Part shown: in pieces, positions 6,741 through 16,670 of the stretch
Layout of the letters: each line of letters begins with the position of its first letter
How positions within the stretch are numbered: position 1 is the stretch's first letter
Source: a virus
Length of the DNA stretch: 64,000 nucleotides
Reading direction: 5' to 3' (one strand)
Virus record (IMG/VR): IMGVR_UViG_3300043436_002834
Span: 20,843 to 84,842 of that record
Notes under the pieces: generated by a model
What the model was told of the DNA's origin: nothing
The model's database searches: none
Seen by the model: only the letters and a program-made list of their open reading frames with translations
Made by a program: the position numbers and the translations under genes

Positions 6741-7029
6741 AAATCAAATTTTAGAAGGCATTAAAAACAATATTTTTAAATCTGAAGATGTAGAAATAAT
6801 TGCTAATGAAAGATGGGTTATTTGTGAGGGTTGTCCTTTATTAGATAAAAAAGGTTCCAAGTGTTTAGTTCCAGGCACCGGTCCATGCTGTGGATCATGT
6901 GGTTGTAGCATGGGTCTTAAATTAAGATCTCTTGGATCAGAATGTCCAGAAGGCAAATGGGATGCTGTATTAACACATGAAGAAAATTATTTATTGCAAC
7001 AAAACTTAAAAAAAGAAGACAATGCCTGA
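6709..7029 (+). CDS. Cys-rich zinc-binding-type small protein
   Basis: The product is 106 residues from ATG 6709; a longer start at 6688 is possible but increases the overlap with the IHF-like gene. Eight Cys are clustered at 39, 42, 52, 60, 61, 64, 66 and 79 in the pattern CxxC...C...CCxxCxC...CP, which looks like one or two zinc sites. The N-terminus is helical (IKNNIFKSEDVEIIANERW). Similar small Cys-rich proteins (R..xCxxC...C..GTxPCCGxCGC) are, as I recall, common beside packaging genes of large Bacteroidota phages. Function is unknown; protein or nucleic-acid contact is likely. The stop overlaps the next ATG. Confidence 0.7.
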   Translation: MKSVIKIWKNKNQILEGIKNNIFKSEDVEIIANERWVICEGCPLLDKKGSKCLVPGTGPCCGSCGCSMGLKLRSLGSECPEGKWDAVLTHEENYLLQQNLKKEDNA

Positions 7030-7303
7030 TATTAATTCAATACCAAGTGTAGATTCAATGATATGGGGCGGAACATCTACTCATAACGGAAATGGTCTTT
7101 TTGCACATAGTGGCGGCAGTACAACTATTCATAGTCTTAATAATCACTTAGAAGAAATTGAAATAATTGCTGATTTATTAGCTGCAGGTATAATTACATC
7201 TGATTCATATTTTAAATTAAAAACTTTACTTCGCTCAACAGATTTGGAAGTAAGACAACTTGGACTAAAATTTATATCAGAAAAATCTAAATTAGAAATA
7301 TGA
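7022..7303 (+). CDS. Hypothetical protein (93 aa)
   Basis: A 93-residue protein with a Gly/Ser/His-rich N-terminal half (about residues 15-40) and a helical C-terminal half (LEEIEIIADLLAAGIITSDS and following). The first part looks flexible, the second like a helical hairpin. It overlaps its neighbours by 8 and 4 bases and is therefore part of the same tightly coupled packaging operon. No family recognised. It could be an adaptor of the nuclease or terminase that follow. Confidence 0.65.
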   Translation: MPDINSIPSVDSMIWGGTSTHNGNGLFAHSGGSTTIHSLNNHLEEIEIIADLLAAGIITSDSYFKLKTLLRSTDLEVRQLGLKFISEKSKLEI

Positions 7304-8139
7304 GTTTAAAGTTTTATTCAGAAGAACACAAGTATGTAAGTGATGATGATTCAGAAAAAATTGACTGGATCAGTGTTACAAGATTGATACATGCTTTTAA
7401 AGAACCTTTCAATACTCAGGTAATGGCTGAGGCTTGTTCTAAAGGAAAGAATCCCAAGTACAATAAAATGACTCCTCAAGAGATTATTGATTTGTGGGAA
7501 AAAGAGAATAAGCGAGCAGTTGCTGTTGGGTCATGGTATCATGATCAAAGAGAAAGAGATTTGCTTTCATGTAATACCATTACCCGCCAAGGAAGAGAAC
7601 TTGAAATTATTAATCCTCTTATGGATGGTAATATTAAGTTGGCCCCATCTCAACAACTTGTAGAGGGTATTTATCCTGAACATCTTGTTTATCTTAAATC
7701 TGCAGGTGTTTGTGGACAATCAGATAGAGTAGAAGTAGTTTTTGATCTTGTTGATGTATTTGATTACAAAACCAACAAAGAAATTAAAATGGAAGGGTTT
7801 AAGGGAAAAGGCGGTAAAACAAAAAAAATGTTGCCTCCTTTGTCTCATTTAGATGATTGCAATTATAATGATTATGCATTGCAGTTAAGTACTTACATGT
7901 ATATTATTTTAAAACATAATCATCATTTAAAACCAGGTAAAATTCAATTAGATCATGTTGAATTTGAAGTTGAAAAATTAGATGAAAATGGATATCCAAT
8001 AGTATCAACTGATGCTATGGGTGATCCACTAGTAAAAAAAGTAACACCTTATGAATTGCCATATTTAAAAAAGGAAGTTATTGCAATGTTTAAGTTTTTA
8101 CAAGAGAATAGAGATAAAGTTTTAAATCATGGCCATTAA
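7300..8139 (+). CDS. PD-(D/E)XK nuclease, RecB/Cas4-like
   Basis: A 279-residue protein with the marks of a PD-(D/E)XK exonuclease. There is an early H81/E85 helix (WYHDQRE), an acidic residue in GQSDRVE (D142), the catalytic D155-Y-K157 (FDYKTNK) and a downstream Q195-x-x-x-Y199 (ALQLSTY), which is the QxxxY motif of the RecB/Cas4/lambda-exo-like branch. The active site would bind Mg2+ and cut DNA. Nucleases of this type lie next to the terminase in crAss-like phages, suggesting action in genome processing, recombination or end trimming before packaging. The start overlaps the upstream stop, and its stop lies 11 bases inside the next gene. Confidence 0.82.
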   Translation: MSLKFYSEEHKYVSDDDSEKIDWISVTRLIHAFKEPFNTQVMAEACSKGKNPKYNKMTPQEIIDLWEKENKRAVAVGSWYHDQRERDLLSCNTITRQGRELEIINPLMDGNIKLAPSQQLVEGIYPEHLVYLKSAGVCGQSDRVEVVFDLVDVFDYKTNKEIKMEGFKGKGGKTKKMLPPLSHLDDCNYNDYALQLSTYMYIILKHNHHLKPGKIQLDHVEFEVEKLDENGYPIVSTDAMGDPLVKKVTPYELPYLKKEVIAMFKFLQENRDKVLNHGH

Positions 8140-8641
8140 GTTATTTGACATACAGGGAGGTAAGGTTGTTCCTACAGAACATTGCCATACACTACCCTTT
8201 TTAAAAAGAATCATGAACGAGTATGAGGATAACCACTTGGCTATCTTGGCATACCTGTTTTACATGTCTTGCCGCAGTTCTGAGAACCCTTATTTTAATA
8301 GACCGCAAGATGAAGTAGAGGAAGAGATTCTACGGGATCTAGAAGCAAACTTTGATCCGGAAGACAGATATATCAGAATGGCTCTGGACCGATGTAAAGA
8401 TATGTATGAAACACCTACCGTTAGAGCATATAATGGTATTGCAAACATGTTAGAGAAATTAGCATTGTATATGGAGACGCAAACAATTACTGATGGTAGA
8501 GATGGTAACATTACTGCTATTGTAAGTGCTGCCAAAAACTTTGATGCAATTAGAAAATCATTTAAAGGTGTTGCTAAAGATCTTGAAGAAGAACAATCAT
8601 CAAGAGCAAGAGGTGGACAAAAACTAAGCTACGATGATTAG
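8129..8641 (+). CDS. terS: Probable small terminase subunit
   Basis: A 170-residue, largely helical protein lying immediately upstream of the large terminase and overlapping it by eight bases. The middle carries acidic helices (DEVEEEILRDLEANF) and the C-terminal third is a helical segment followed by a basic, flexible end (SSRARGGQKLSYDD). Size, helical content and position fit a TerS, which recognises the packaging site and feeds DNA to TerL. No convincing HTH could be picked out by eye, so the assignment is mainly positional. Confidence 0.5.
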   Translation: MAIKLFDIQGGKVVPTEHCHTLPFLKRIMNEYEDNHLAILAYLFYMSCRSSENPYFNRPQDEVEEEILRDLEANFDPEDRYIRMALDRCKDMYETPTVRAYNGIANMLEKLALYMETQTITDGRDGNITAIVSAAKNFDAIRKSFKGVAKDLEEEQSSRARGGQKLSYDD

Positions 8642-10859
8642 AGATGACTTGGGAGAGGTTTATGAAGATATTCCTCTCTGGCATAATGGTGTATGGACTA
8701 CGCATAATTTTTCTAGCCGTGAAGAAATGGCAGATGAATTAGAAACTAATTATTTCAAAGAACCTGGAGAATACCAATTTGATGAAATAATCAAAGAGTT
8801 TCAAAGAGAAGGTATCAAGTTTAAAAAACATGGTTACTTCTGTGATGCTCCTGATGGCACCAAAGATTTTATTGATTATTGGAATCATGAAAAACTAAAA
8901 TCTAGAAAAGGTGTATTATTTTGGAAAGATGACCGCAAGTTTTATTTACCAAGAGACTACTATTTTTGGATTAACTTTTTACCTATTATTGATAAGATCA
9001 AAAGAAAAACTGATTTACCTGATATTCATGATGCACAGTATCACATGTCATTATATGAATGGATTGGTGAGTTAAAATATAGGCATGGGGTTGTACTCAA
9101 AAAGCGCCAGTTTGGATCTTCTTTTTACCATGCAGCCAAGCTTATAAATATTCTTTGGTTTGAATATTCACCTGTACTTAAAATTGGTTCTTCTCTTAGC
9201 GCTTATGTTACAGGGGTAAATGGTACTTGGAAAATGTTACAAGAATATCGCATTTTTTTAAATACTCATACAGCTTGGTATAGACCAATGAACCCAGGAG
9301 GAGTTGGAGAATGGCAACAGAAAATTGAATATGTAGAAGGTGGGAGAAAGACTGAAAAAGGTAGAAAAGGAGTATTGCAAGCCTTATCTTTTGAACAATC
9401 AGATACTGCCGGTGTAGGGGGTTTATGTACCTTATTCTTTTATGAAGAAGCAGGTATTGCTAAAAGTATGGATAAAACATATGAGTTCATGCTTCCTGCA
9501 TTACAAGCCGGTGAAATTACAACTGGTTATTTTATTGCTTCAGGAACCGTAGGTGATTTGAAACAATGTGAGCCATTGCGTAAATACATGTATAAAGCCC
9601 AAGGTAACGGATTTTATGAAGTACCCAACAAATGGGCTGATGCAAAAGGAACAGTTCTTAATACAGGTTTGTTTATTCCTGAACAGTGGTCAATGCCTCC
9701 ATATATTGATGAGTTTGGTAATTCAAAAGTAGATGAGGCTTTAGAAGCGCTAGTTGAATTAAAGAAACAGTGGAAGAAAGATTTGGATCCGGAAACATAT
9801 CAAATTAGATGTTCTCAGCGACCAACAAATATGGAAGAAGCCTTTGCCTTTAGAGGTGAAAGCATTTTCCCATTAGAACTTGTAAAATCACATAAGCGGG
9901 ATATTGAAGAAGGAGATTATCCATACCGATGCATTAACCTTGCTTATGATAACAAGGGTGACATTATTGCTAGTCCAACAACCAAGAAACCAATTCTAAC
10001 CTTTCCTATAGAAAAGAATGCCGAAGATAAATCAGGTGCTATTCAAGTATGGGAGGAACCAGATGAAGAAAAGGAATTTTGCACAACTTACTATGCTTCT
10101 GTTGACCCCGTGTCTGAAGGTAAAACAGTAACTTCAGACTCATTATGTTCTATCCATGTTTATAAGAATCCAGTTCATATACAAAGAGTAATGACCAATG
10201 GAGAAGTAGAAACATTTATAGAAGGAGATAAAATTGTATGTGCTTGGACAGGGCGATATGATGATATCAATAAAACTCATGAAAGATTAGAACTAATTAT
10301 TGAATGGTATCAGGCTTGGACTGTAGTAGAGAACAACGTGCCTTTATTTATTCAGTACATGCAGTTTAAAAGAAAACAAAAGTATTTGGTACCATCATCT
10401 CAAATTGTATTTTCAAAAGAGATACAAATGTCCAAAACACAATTTCAGCAATATGGTTGGCGAAATGTTTCTACAATATTTAAAACTGTAATGCTCAGTT
10501 ATTTAATTGAGTACCTTAGAGAAGAATTAGATGTAGAAACTGATGACTCTGGAAAGATATATAAAAAGCATTATGGTATATCTAGAATACCGGATTACAT
10601 GTCTATGGTTGAGATGGAACACTATCAGCCTGGAGTCAACGTGGATAGATTAATTTCATTAGCAGCCTTAATTACTTTTGTAAAAATACAGGAAGCAAGT
10701 AGAGGATTAAAGAAAAGAGTTGAGTATGATAATGAAGAACATTTGGAAAAGTCAGAAAATTTGTATAAATTAAATAAGAGTCTCTTTAGGCATATTGGAT
10801 CAAGCAGTGAATCTTTATCAATGAAGAAGCCGCGCAATCCATTTAAAAATATTAGATAA
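8634..10859 (+). CDS. terL: Terminase large subunit
   Basis: A 741-residue protein with the two-domain terminase plan. The ATPase domain has a Walker A-like segment at 156-163 (KKRQFGSS, a divergent form seen in this phage group) and a Walker B with catalytic acids at 264-272 (LCTLFFYEE). The C-terminal nuclease domain begins near residue 485 with a strand ending in D491 (YYASVDP), the usual first metal ligand of the RNase H-like fold; other acidic residues follow (about 550 and 690). It would power DNA packaging and cut concatemers. TerL is flanked by the putative TerS (8-base overlap) and the portal (one-base overlap). Confidence 0.9.
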   Translation: MIRDDLGEVYEDIPLWHNGVWTTHNFSSREEMADELETNYFKEPGEYQFDEIIKEFQREGIKFKKHGYFCDAPDGTKDFIDYWNHEKLKSRKGVLFWKDDRKFYLPRDYYFWINFLPIIDKIKRKTDLPDIHDAQYHMSLYEWIGELKYRHGVVLKKRQFGSSFYHAAKLINILWFEYSPVLKIGSSLSAYVTGVNGTWKMLQEYRIFLNTHTAWYRPMNPGGVGEWQQKIEYVEGGRKTEKGRKGVLQALSFEQSDTAGVGGLCTLFFYEEAGIAKSMDKTYEFMLPALQAGEITTGYFIASGTVGDLKQCEPLRKYMYKAQGNGFYEVPNKWADAKGTVLNTGLFIPEQWSMPPYIDEFGNSKVDEALEALVELKKQWKKDLDPETYQIRCSQRPTNMEEAFAFRGESIFPLELVKSHKRDIEEGDYPYRCINLAYDNKGDIIASPTTKKPILTFPIEKNAEDKSGAIQVWEEPDEEKEFCTTYYASVDPVSEGKTVTSDSLCSIHVYKNPVHIQRVMTNGEVETFIEGDKIVCAWTGRYDDINKTHERLELIIEWYQAWTVVENNVPLFIQYMQFKRKQKYLVPSSQIVFSKEIQMSKTQFQQYGWRNVSTIFKTVMLSYLIEYLREELDVETDDSGKIYKKHYGISRIPDYMSMVEMEHYQPGVNVDRLISLAALITFVKIQEASRGLKKRVEYDNEEHLEKSENLYKLNKSLFRHIGSSSESLSMKKPRNPFKNIR

Positions 10860-13594
10860 TGGAAATTTTAAATGCAATAGATTTAAAAAAGGGTAAAAGA
10901 ACCAAAAAAAATAGATTTGGTGTTTTTACTCAACCAATTCAATTTGTTCCTTCTGATGAAAAAGATGATGAGTGGTCAAAGTGGAATATAGATTGGCTAG
11001 AATGGCAAGGGATTAAACAAATTCAAGCTAAGGCAAGACGCATAATGAAGAATTATAAACTTGCTAAAGGAACAATTGATAAGACAGATTACCTGCCAGA
11101 TGTTGAGAATGAAATGACTGAAATGGTTGAGGTTTTAACCGAAGGTCAAAATGAAGCTTTGGAATTAAAGTTCTATCCTATTATTCCAAATGTTATTAAC
11201 ACAATGGTTTCTGAATTTGCTAAAAGAAATACTAAGATTGACTACCGTGCAATTGATGAGTATTCTTACAATGAGATCATGGAAAAAAAGACTGAGGAAA
11301 TAAGCAAAGTGCTTGTTGAATATGCTCAGCAAAAGTTAGTAGCTAAGATGGTAGAAATGGGAATGGATCCTAATTCTGAAGAAGCTCAACAACAACTTGA
11401 TCCAGAAGCATTAAAAAAATTACCAGAGATTGAAGATTTCTATTCTAAGAAATATCAAACTATGGCTGAAAGATGGGCAGTTAAACAACATGCAATTGAT
11501 GTTAACCGCTTTAGAATGGATGAAATGGAAGAACTTGCTTTCAGAGATTCATTAATTACTGATAGTGAGTTTTGGCATTTTAAAATGCTTGAAGATGATT
11601 ATAACATTGAGTTATTAAATCCAGCATTATCATTTTATCATAAATCTCCTAATGTTCATTATATTTCACAAGGTAACTGGGCAGGATGGATAGACATGCT
11701 TACTATTTCAGATGTAGTAGATAAGTATGGCTACTTGATGACTGCAGAACAGTTAGAAACATTAGAATTATTACATCCGGCTAGATCAGCAAGATATATG
11801 ATTGATGGTATTCCTAATGATGGATCACTATACAACTCAGATGATTCTTATGAATCTAATCGTAGATCAGGTGTTGATATGCGCAGGCATCTCTCTTTCC
11901 TAGAGAATGCTCATGACCCCCATGATGTTGTATCTTATATTGTTGGACAGAGTGAACATGCAGGTAACTTACACACTGTGGAATTACTGCGTGTTTCTAC
12001 TGTATATTGGAAGACACAACGCAGAGTTGGCCAATTGACTAAGATTGATGAAGATGGAGCAGTTATTACTGAGATAGTAGATGAAAACTATGTGGTAACT
12101 ACTAAACCTATTTACAACAAAGTATTTCAGAAAAAAGAAGCTGCTGATAATTTAATCTTTGGCGATCACATAGATTGGTTTTGGATTAATCAAGTATGGG
12201 GTGGTGTAAAAATTGGAAATAACAGAACAATCTTTAATACTGAAACTGATACTGACTTTGATCCAATCTATGTTGGTATTGACAGACAGAAACCAGGACC
12301 GCTTAAATTCCAATTCCGTGGTGATAAAACTATGTATGGTGCCAAACTACCAATTGAAGGAAAAGTATTCTCTGATAGAAATACTAAATCAACTTCTTTG
12401 GTGGATTTAATGAAACCTGCACAAATTGGATATAACATCTGTAATAATCAAATTGCAGATATTCTTGTTGATGAATTAGGTTCTGTAATTGTATTAGATC
12501 AAAATGCAATTCCTAAACATTCAATGGGTGAAGATTGGGGTAAAAACAATTTGGCTAAAGCATATGTAGCAATGAAAGACTTTTCAATGTTACCTTTAGA
12601 TCCAAGTATTGCCAATACTGAAAATGCTACTAACTTTCAGCATTATCAAGTATTAAACCTTGAGCAATCAAACCGATTGATGTCTAGAATTCAATTGGCT
12701 AATTACTTTAAACAGCAAGCCATGGAAGTTGTGGGATTAAATCCACAACGAATGGGTCAGCAATTGGGTCAAACAAATACAGCTACTGGTGTAGAACAAG
12801 CAGTATCTGGTTCTTATGCACAAACAGAAACTTATTTTATTCAACACAGTGATCATTTAATGCCTCGTGTGCATCAAATGCGTACTGACTTAGCCCAATA
12901 CTACCATTCTAATAAATCATCTGTTAGATTGCAAGGAATGATCTCTCCAGATGAGAGAACAAACTTTGAAATTAATGGAACAGATTTATTGCTTGTAGAT
13001 TTAAATGTATTTTGCCAAACAAATGCAACTAATAGAAATATGCTTGAACAACTTAAACAAGTGTTCATGAGTAATAATACTACAGGTGCATCAATCTATG
13101 ACTTAGGTAAAGCAATACAAGCTGACTCAATTGGATCACTTAATGGTATTCTTAAAGACATTGAGCAAAAAACTGAAGAGAGACGCAAAGAAGAAATGCA
13201 GCATCAAGAACAAATGCAGCAAGAGGAAATCAAAGCTAAACAAGCAGAAAAACAAATGGTGTTTGACCATGAATCTCGCGAGAAAGAAAAAGACCGCAGA
13301 TCTAGATTGCTTGAAGCTGAGATTAAAGCTGCCGGTTATGGTGCTATGCAGGATGTTAACAAAAATGAGCAATCCGATTTCCAAGATGTTCTCAAAGATG
13401 TTAAGCAGTCTGAGCAATATGCTGAAACCATGAACTTTAACAGAGAAAAAGAGTCTGCAAAAAACAACTTGCATCAACAGAAACTTGACTTAGAGAAACA
13501 AAAATTGATGAATGAGTCTCAAAATAAGCAAATTGAGTTTGCTATTGCTAGAGAAAACAAGAACCGTTTTGATCAGAAAAAACCTAATAAGTAG
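10859..13594 (+). CDS. Portal protein
   Basis: A 911-residue protein directly after TerL, as in nearly all tailed phages. The first 700 residues mix helices and strands as expected for the clip, wing and stem regions. Segments such as FYPIIPNVINTMVSEFAKRNTK and the Asn/Gln/Thr-rich TNTATGVEQAVSGSYAQTE resemble other crAss-like portals. The last 150 residues (about 757-911) form a very charged Gln/Lys/Glu coiled coil, probably a C-terminal barrel or internal extension into the capsid. It would form the dodecameric DNA gate. Its TAG stop is followed by a 129-base gap with promoter-like signals before the scaffold gene. Confidence 0.88.
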   Translation: MEILNAIDLKKGKRTKKNRFGVFTQPIQFVPSDEKDDEWSKWNIDWLEWQGIKQIQAKARRIMKNYKLAKGTIDKTDYLPDVENEMTEMVEVLTEGQNEALELKFYPIIPNVINTMVSEFAKRNTKIDYRAIDEYSYNEIMEKKTEEISKVLVEYAQQKLVAKMVEMGMDPNSEEAQQQLDPEALKKLPEIEDFYSKKYQTMAERWAVKQHAIDVNRFRMDEMEELAFRDSLITDSEFWHFKMLEDDYNIELLNPALSFYHKSPNVHYISQGNWAGWIDMLTISDVVDKYGYLMTAEQLETLELLHPARSARYMIDGIPNDGSLYNSDDSYESNRRSGVDMRRHLSFLENAHDPHDVVSYIVGQSEHAGNLHTVELLRVSTVYWKTQRRVGQLTKIDEDGAVITEIVDENYVVTTKPIYNKVFQKKEAADNLIFGDHIDWFWINQVWGGVKIGNNRTIFNTETDTDFDPIYVGIDRQKPGPLKFQFRGDKTMYGAKLPIEGKVFSDRNTKSTSLVDLMKPAQIGYNICNNQIADILVDELGSVIVLDQNAIPKHSMGEDWGKNNLAKAYVAMKDFSMLPLDPSIANTENATNFQHYQVLNLEQSNRLMSRIQLANYFKQQAMEVVGLNPQRMGQQLGQTNTATGVEQAVSGSYAQTETYFIQHSDHLMPRVHQMRTDLAQYYHSNKSSVRLQGMISPDERTNFEINGTDLLLVDLNVFCQTNATNRNMLEQLKQVFMSNNTTGASIYDLGKAIQADSIGSLNGILKDIEQKTEERRKEEMQHQEQMQQEEIKAKQAEKQMVFDHESREKEKDRRSRLLEAEIKAAGYGAMQDVNKNEQSDFQDVLKDVKQSEQYAETMNFNREKESAKNNLHQQKLDLEKQKLMNESQNKQIEFAIARENKNRFDQKKPNK

Positions 13595-13648
13595 AAAATT
13601 TATCAATTATAACTATAGTATTGCAAAAACTTTTTTGTGCACCAAAAA

Positions 13649-13723
13649 TAGTTAAACATATATTATTTACAATTGAATAAATTTGCTTATATTATATCAT
13701 AGTCAGTAATTAAACCAACAAAA
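13649..13723 (+). promoter_or_regulatory. Candidate promoter and leader of scaffold/MCP operon
   Basis: The 129-base gap after the portal holds TAAATTTG (13678-13685, a TAnnTTTG match), then TTATATTATAT and a leader with GTCAGT (13702-13707) and TAAACCAACAAAA directly before the ATG. The same GTCAGT and AAACCAACAAAAA elements occur in the leader of the gene at 17062. An upstream block at 13649-13667 matches the repeat region at 5725. No terminator is seen between portal and scaffold. Confidence 0.5.
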
Positions 13724-15004
13724 ATGACAGAAGAAGAAAAAGCAGCTCAAGCAGCTGCACAAGTCTCTAGCGCAGCGGTGCAAGAGATTGAGTTTGACAA
13801 CATTGATGATTTGTTAGGAATCCCTTCCGCAAGTTCTGTTATAGCTCCTGCGGATACTAAACCATCAGTATTGAAATCAAACAAAGTTGACATATCGTTC
13901 TTAGATGAGATTAGTGATGATGATACTGAATCTATTCAAGACCCTGATGTAGCAAAAGCTGTAGTATCTTCAATTGTTGATGCGCCACTTTTAAATACAG
14001 ATGAAGAAGAAGATGATGATCAAGCGCAAGTCAACAAAGGAGGAAGACCTAAATTAGTTAAAGATGCAATGGTGGAAGCCGCAACTAGACTAATTGATAA
14101 AGGAATTCTACAACCTTTTGATGATGGAAAAGCATTAGCTGATTATACAGTTGATGATTTTGAAGAACTCATTCAGGCAAACATTGACTCACAAACAAGT
14201 GAAGTTGCACAAAATGCACCAGTTCAGTTGTTTCAACAGTTACCTGAAGAAGTTCAAGCGGTTGTTCATTATGCTTTAAATGGAGGTCAAGATATTAAAT
14301 CGGTATTTAATCAATTGGCTAAAGCACAAGAAACCTTTGACTTAGATGTAAAAAAGGAAGAAGATCAAGAAGTAATTGCTAGACAATACTTAAATCTTAC
14401 CGGATTTGGATCTGTAGAAGAAATTGAGGATGAGATTAATGTTCTTAAAGATAGAGGGGACTTAGCTAAATATGCTGAAAGATACAAACCGAAGTTAGAT
14501 TCACGCCAGGCTGAAGTAATTGAAAAAAGATTACAAGATCAGCAAAGTGCACAGGCGCGCAAGGTTGAGATGGAAAAGAAATACCATGATGTTGTTTATT
14601 CAACATTAAATGCTAAAAACTTAAATGGTATTCCATTAAATAATAAAGTTCAAACAATGCTTTATTATGGCTTAACAGATGCAACTAAGTATCAAGACTC
14701 AAAAGGAAATCCTACAAATGCATTAGGATATCTACTTGAGCAACATCAATTTGGTCCAAAAGCTAATCCATCTTTAGTTGCTGAAGCACTTTGGTTGTTA
14801 GCTGATCCGGTTGAATACCGCAATTCAGTAAAACAATTAGGTGCAAACACAGCTAATGCAAATACTGTTCGCCAATTAAGAACTGAAGAAGCTTCAAGAA
14901 ATGCTTCATCAACTGGAATTGGAGAGCAGGCATCAAATGCTGGAAGAGTTACTGCTAAAAGAGAGCCCGTTAAAAGGCAAGGCAGATCACTTTTTTCCAG
15001 ATAA
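13724..15004 (+). CDS. Scaffold-like internal head protein
   Basis: A 426-residue acidic protein just upstream of the major capsid gene. The N-terminal third (about 1-115) is disordered and rich in Asp, Ser and Ala (DDLLGIPSASS, SDDDTESIQ, EEEDDDQAQ). A helical middle follows (about 150-270), and the C-terminus ends in a basic flexible tail (AKREPVKRQGRSLFSR). This profile, with charged helices and a basic C-terminal tail, is what scaffolding proteins show. In crAss-like phages a protein at this locus stays with the capsid as a core or cargo component. It probably guides MCP assembly. A leader with its own promoter-like motif precedes it. Confidence 0.65.
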   Translation: MTEEEKAAQAAAQVSSAAVQEIEFDNIDDLLGIPSASSVIAPADTKPSVLKSNKVDISFLDEISDDDTESIQDPDVAKAVVSSIVDAPLLNTDEEEDDDQAQVNKGGRPKLVKDAMVEAATRLIDKGILQPFDDGKALADYTVDDFEELIQANIDSQTSEVAQNAPVQLFQQLPEEVQAVVHYALNGGQDIKSVFNQLAKAQETFDLDVKKEEDQEVIARQYLNLTGFGSVEEIEDEINVLKDRGDLAKYAERYKPKLDSRQAEVIEKRLQDQQSAQARKVEMEKKYHDVVYSTLNAKNLNGIPLNNKVQTMLYYGLTDATKYQDSKGNPTNALGYLLEQHQFGPKANPSLVAEALWLLADPVEYRNSVKQLGANTANANTVRQLRTEEASRNASSTGIGEQASNAGRVTAKREPVKRQGRSLFSR

Positions 15005-15036
15005 TTAAATAGTAAACAATTAAATAATAAATAAAA

Positions 15037-16653
15037 ATGAGTACACCAGTTCTAAATAATGGTATGTTCCTCCGGGACAACTATTACACAGCAAGCTCTC
15101 ATGTGGATTCTTACCACTTGATGAATTTGATGAAGGATGCACAACCAGATGACTTAGGTCCAATTGAACTTTGGGCGCAAGTTAAAAAGTTGGAAATGCC
15201 TTTGTATCAAATGTCATCTTTCAATGGTAAGAATGTTATTGAGGTAAACCACCCTCGTGGTGAATACAAGTGGTCAACACCTGTATCAGAAGAACTTCCT
15301 TTCATCATGGAAGATCTTGATCCATCAAATACAGCAAAAGGTATTGATGGTACACCGTTCAAAATCAAATTGAACAAGCGCGTATTTGGACATGGTGATA
15401 TCATCACTTATGACAAATTCAATGGTAAAGAACTTTACATTACTGACGAGGATATCCTTGACATGGGTGATGGCTTTATCTATACTGTTCAGATGCCAAA
15501 CAATGATTCATCTGCAACATTTGACAACCGTTTCTTGACTAACAACACTTATTTCTTCCGTGTAGGTTCTGCACGCGGTGAATATGGTGAGCGTTACTCT
15601 GATATCTCTATGACTCACACAAGCCGTGAGTTCTACAACTATGTTGGTAATGCTGATGCTCACGTTCACTACACAATCTCTTCTAAAGTTAAATTGATGG
15701 AGAAAGGTGGTATGCAAGCTGATGGTTCTGTACCAGTTGTTGAGATTTGGAAAAACTTTGATACAACCATGGATCCATCTATCAATACTTTAGAAGGTAT
15801 GGTTGCAGCAAAAGGTCAAGGTTATGTGAAAAAAGCAATGGACAATGGTAACCTTGTTCGCTCTTTCATCACTAAACTTGAAGCAGCTCACCTTTCTAAA
15901 ATTGCTTATGACATTGAAACTTACCTTATGTGGGGTAAAGGTGGTCGCATTAAGCAAGATGGTCCAGATGATCTTCGTTTGTCAGTTGGTTTGTGGAAAC
16001 AATTAGACTTGTCTTACAAGCATGTTTACAACAAATCTGACTTCCGTCTTGATATCTTCCGCTCTGAGATTTTCAACTTCTACAATGGTAAAGTTGACTT
16101 CCAAGGTCCAGATCCAAAACGTGAGTTGATTGTTCAAACCGGTATGGGTGGTATGCGCATGATCAATGAGGCAATTAAGCGTGAAGCATTTGCATCAGGT
16201 CTTGTATTGAATGCTAAAGAATTGGATGCTGTTAAAGGTTCAGGAATGGACTTGTCTTATGGCTTCTCTTTCACAAGCTACACTATTCCATTCTTGGCTA
16301 ATGTGAAGTTTGTATTGAACCCAGCATTTGATAACCTTCAAAACAATGAGATTGAAAACCCAATCATTGATGGTTTCCGTTTGTCTTCTTACTCATTTAT
16401 CATCTTTGATATTACTGAGAACGGTCAAGACAATATCAAATTGTTGAAGTGTGCTTGGAACAAAGACCTTGTATGGCGCTATGTAAATGGTACTATGGAC
16501 TATATGGGTCGTACACAAGGTTTTGCATCTTCAGGTAACTTTAATGGATACCAAATCTACATGACTCAGGCAATGCCTGCAATCAAAGTAGAAGATCCAA
16601 CTAAAGTGTTGAAAATTGTGATGCGTAACCCAATCACAGGAGGATCACTATAA
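15037..16653 (+). CDS. Major capsid protein
   Basis: A 538-residue protein in the standard position after the scaffold and before a strong terminator. Its sequence, with MNLMKDAQPDDLGPIELW, the long N-terminal arm, SREFYNYVGNADAHVHY and the strand-rich C-terminus ending in VLKIVMRNPITGG, resembles the crAss-like HK97-fold capsid proteins of about 490-550 residues. Codons here favour C-ending and CGT forms (gac, aac, ttc, cgt) far more than most of the window, a typical sign of very high expression. The 5' leader is short and A-rich (AATAATAAATAAAA). Confidence 0.9.
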   Translation: MSTPVLNNGMFLRDNYYTASSHVDSYHLMNLMKDAQPDDLGPIELWAQVKKLEMPLYQMSSFNGKNVIEVNHPRGEYKWSTPVSEELPFIMEDLDPSNTAKGIDGTPFKIKLNKRVFGHGDIITYDKFNGKELYITDEDILDMGDGFIYTVQMPNNDSSATFDNRFLTNNTYFFRVGSARGEYGERYSDISMTHTSREFYNYVGNADAHVHYTISSKVKLMEKGGMQADGSVPVVEIWKNFDTTMDPSINTLEGMVAAKGQGYVKKAMDNGNLVRSFITKLEAAHLSKIAYDIETYLMWGKGGRIKQDGPDDLRLSVGLWKQLDLSYKHVYNKSDFRLDIFRSEIFNFYNGKVDFQGPDPKRELIVQTGMGGMRMINEAIKREAFASGLVLNAKELDAVKGSGMDLSYGFSFTSYTIPFLANVKFVLNPAFDNLQNNEIENPIIDGFRLSSYSFIIFDITENGQDNIKLLKCAWNKDLVWRYVNGTMDYMGRTQGFASSGNFNGYQIYMTQAMPAIKVEDPTKVLKIVMRNPITGGSL

Positions 16654-16670
16654 TCCTACTACTAATACTA

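Noticed and set aside
12213-12410. Internal + strand ORFs inside the portal (also 13131-13433, 34979-35176, 37824-38174)
   Set aside because: They are out-of-frame shadows inside conserved large genes, with unlikely Lys/Leu/Gln-biased composition.
13621-13640. Terminator after the portal gene (GCAAAAACTTTTTTG)
   Set aside because: The two arms leave no room for a loop and the stem is only A-T pairs; portal and scaffold are more likely separated only by a promoter.
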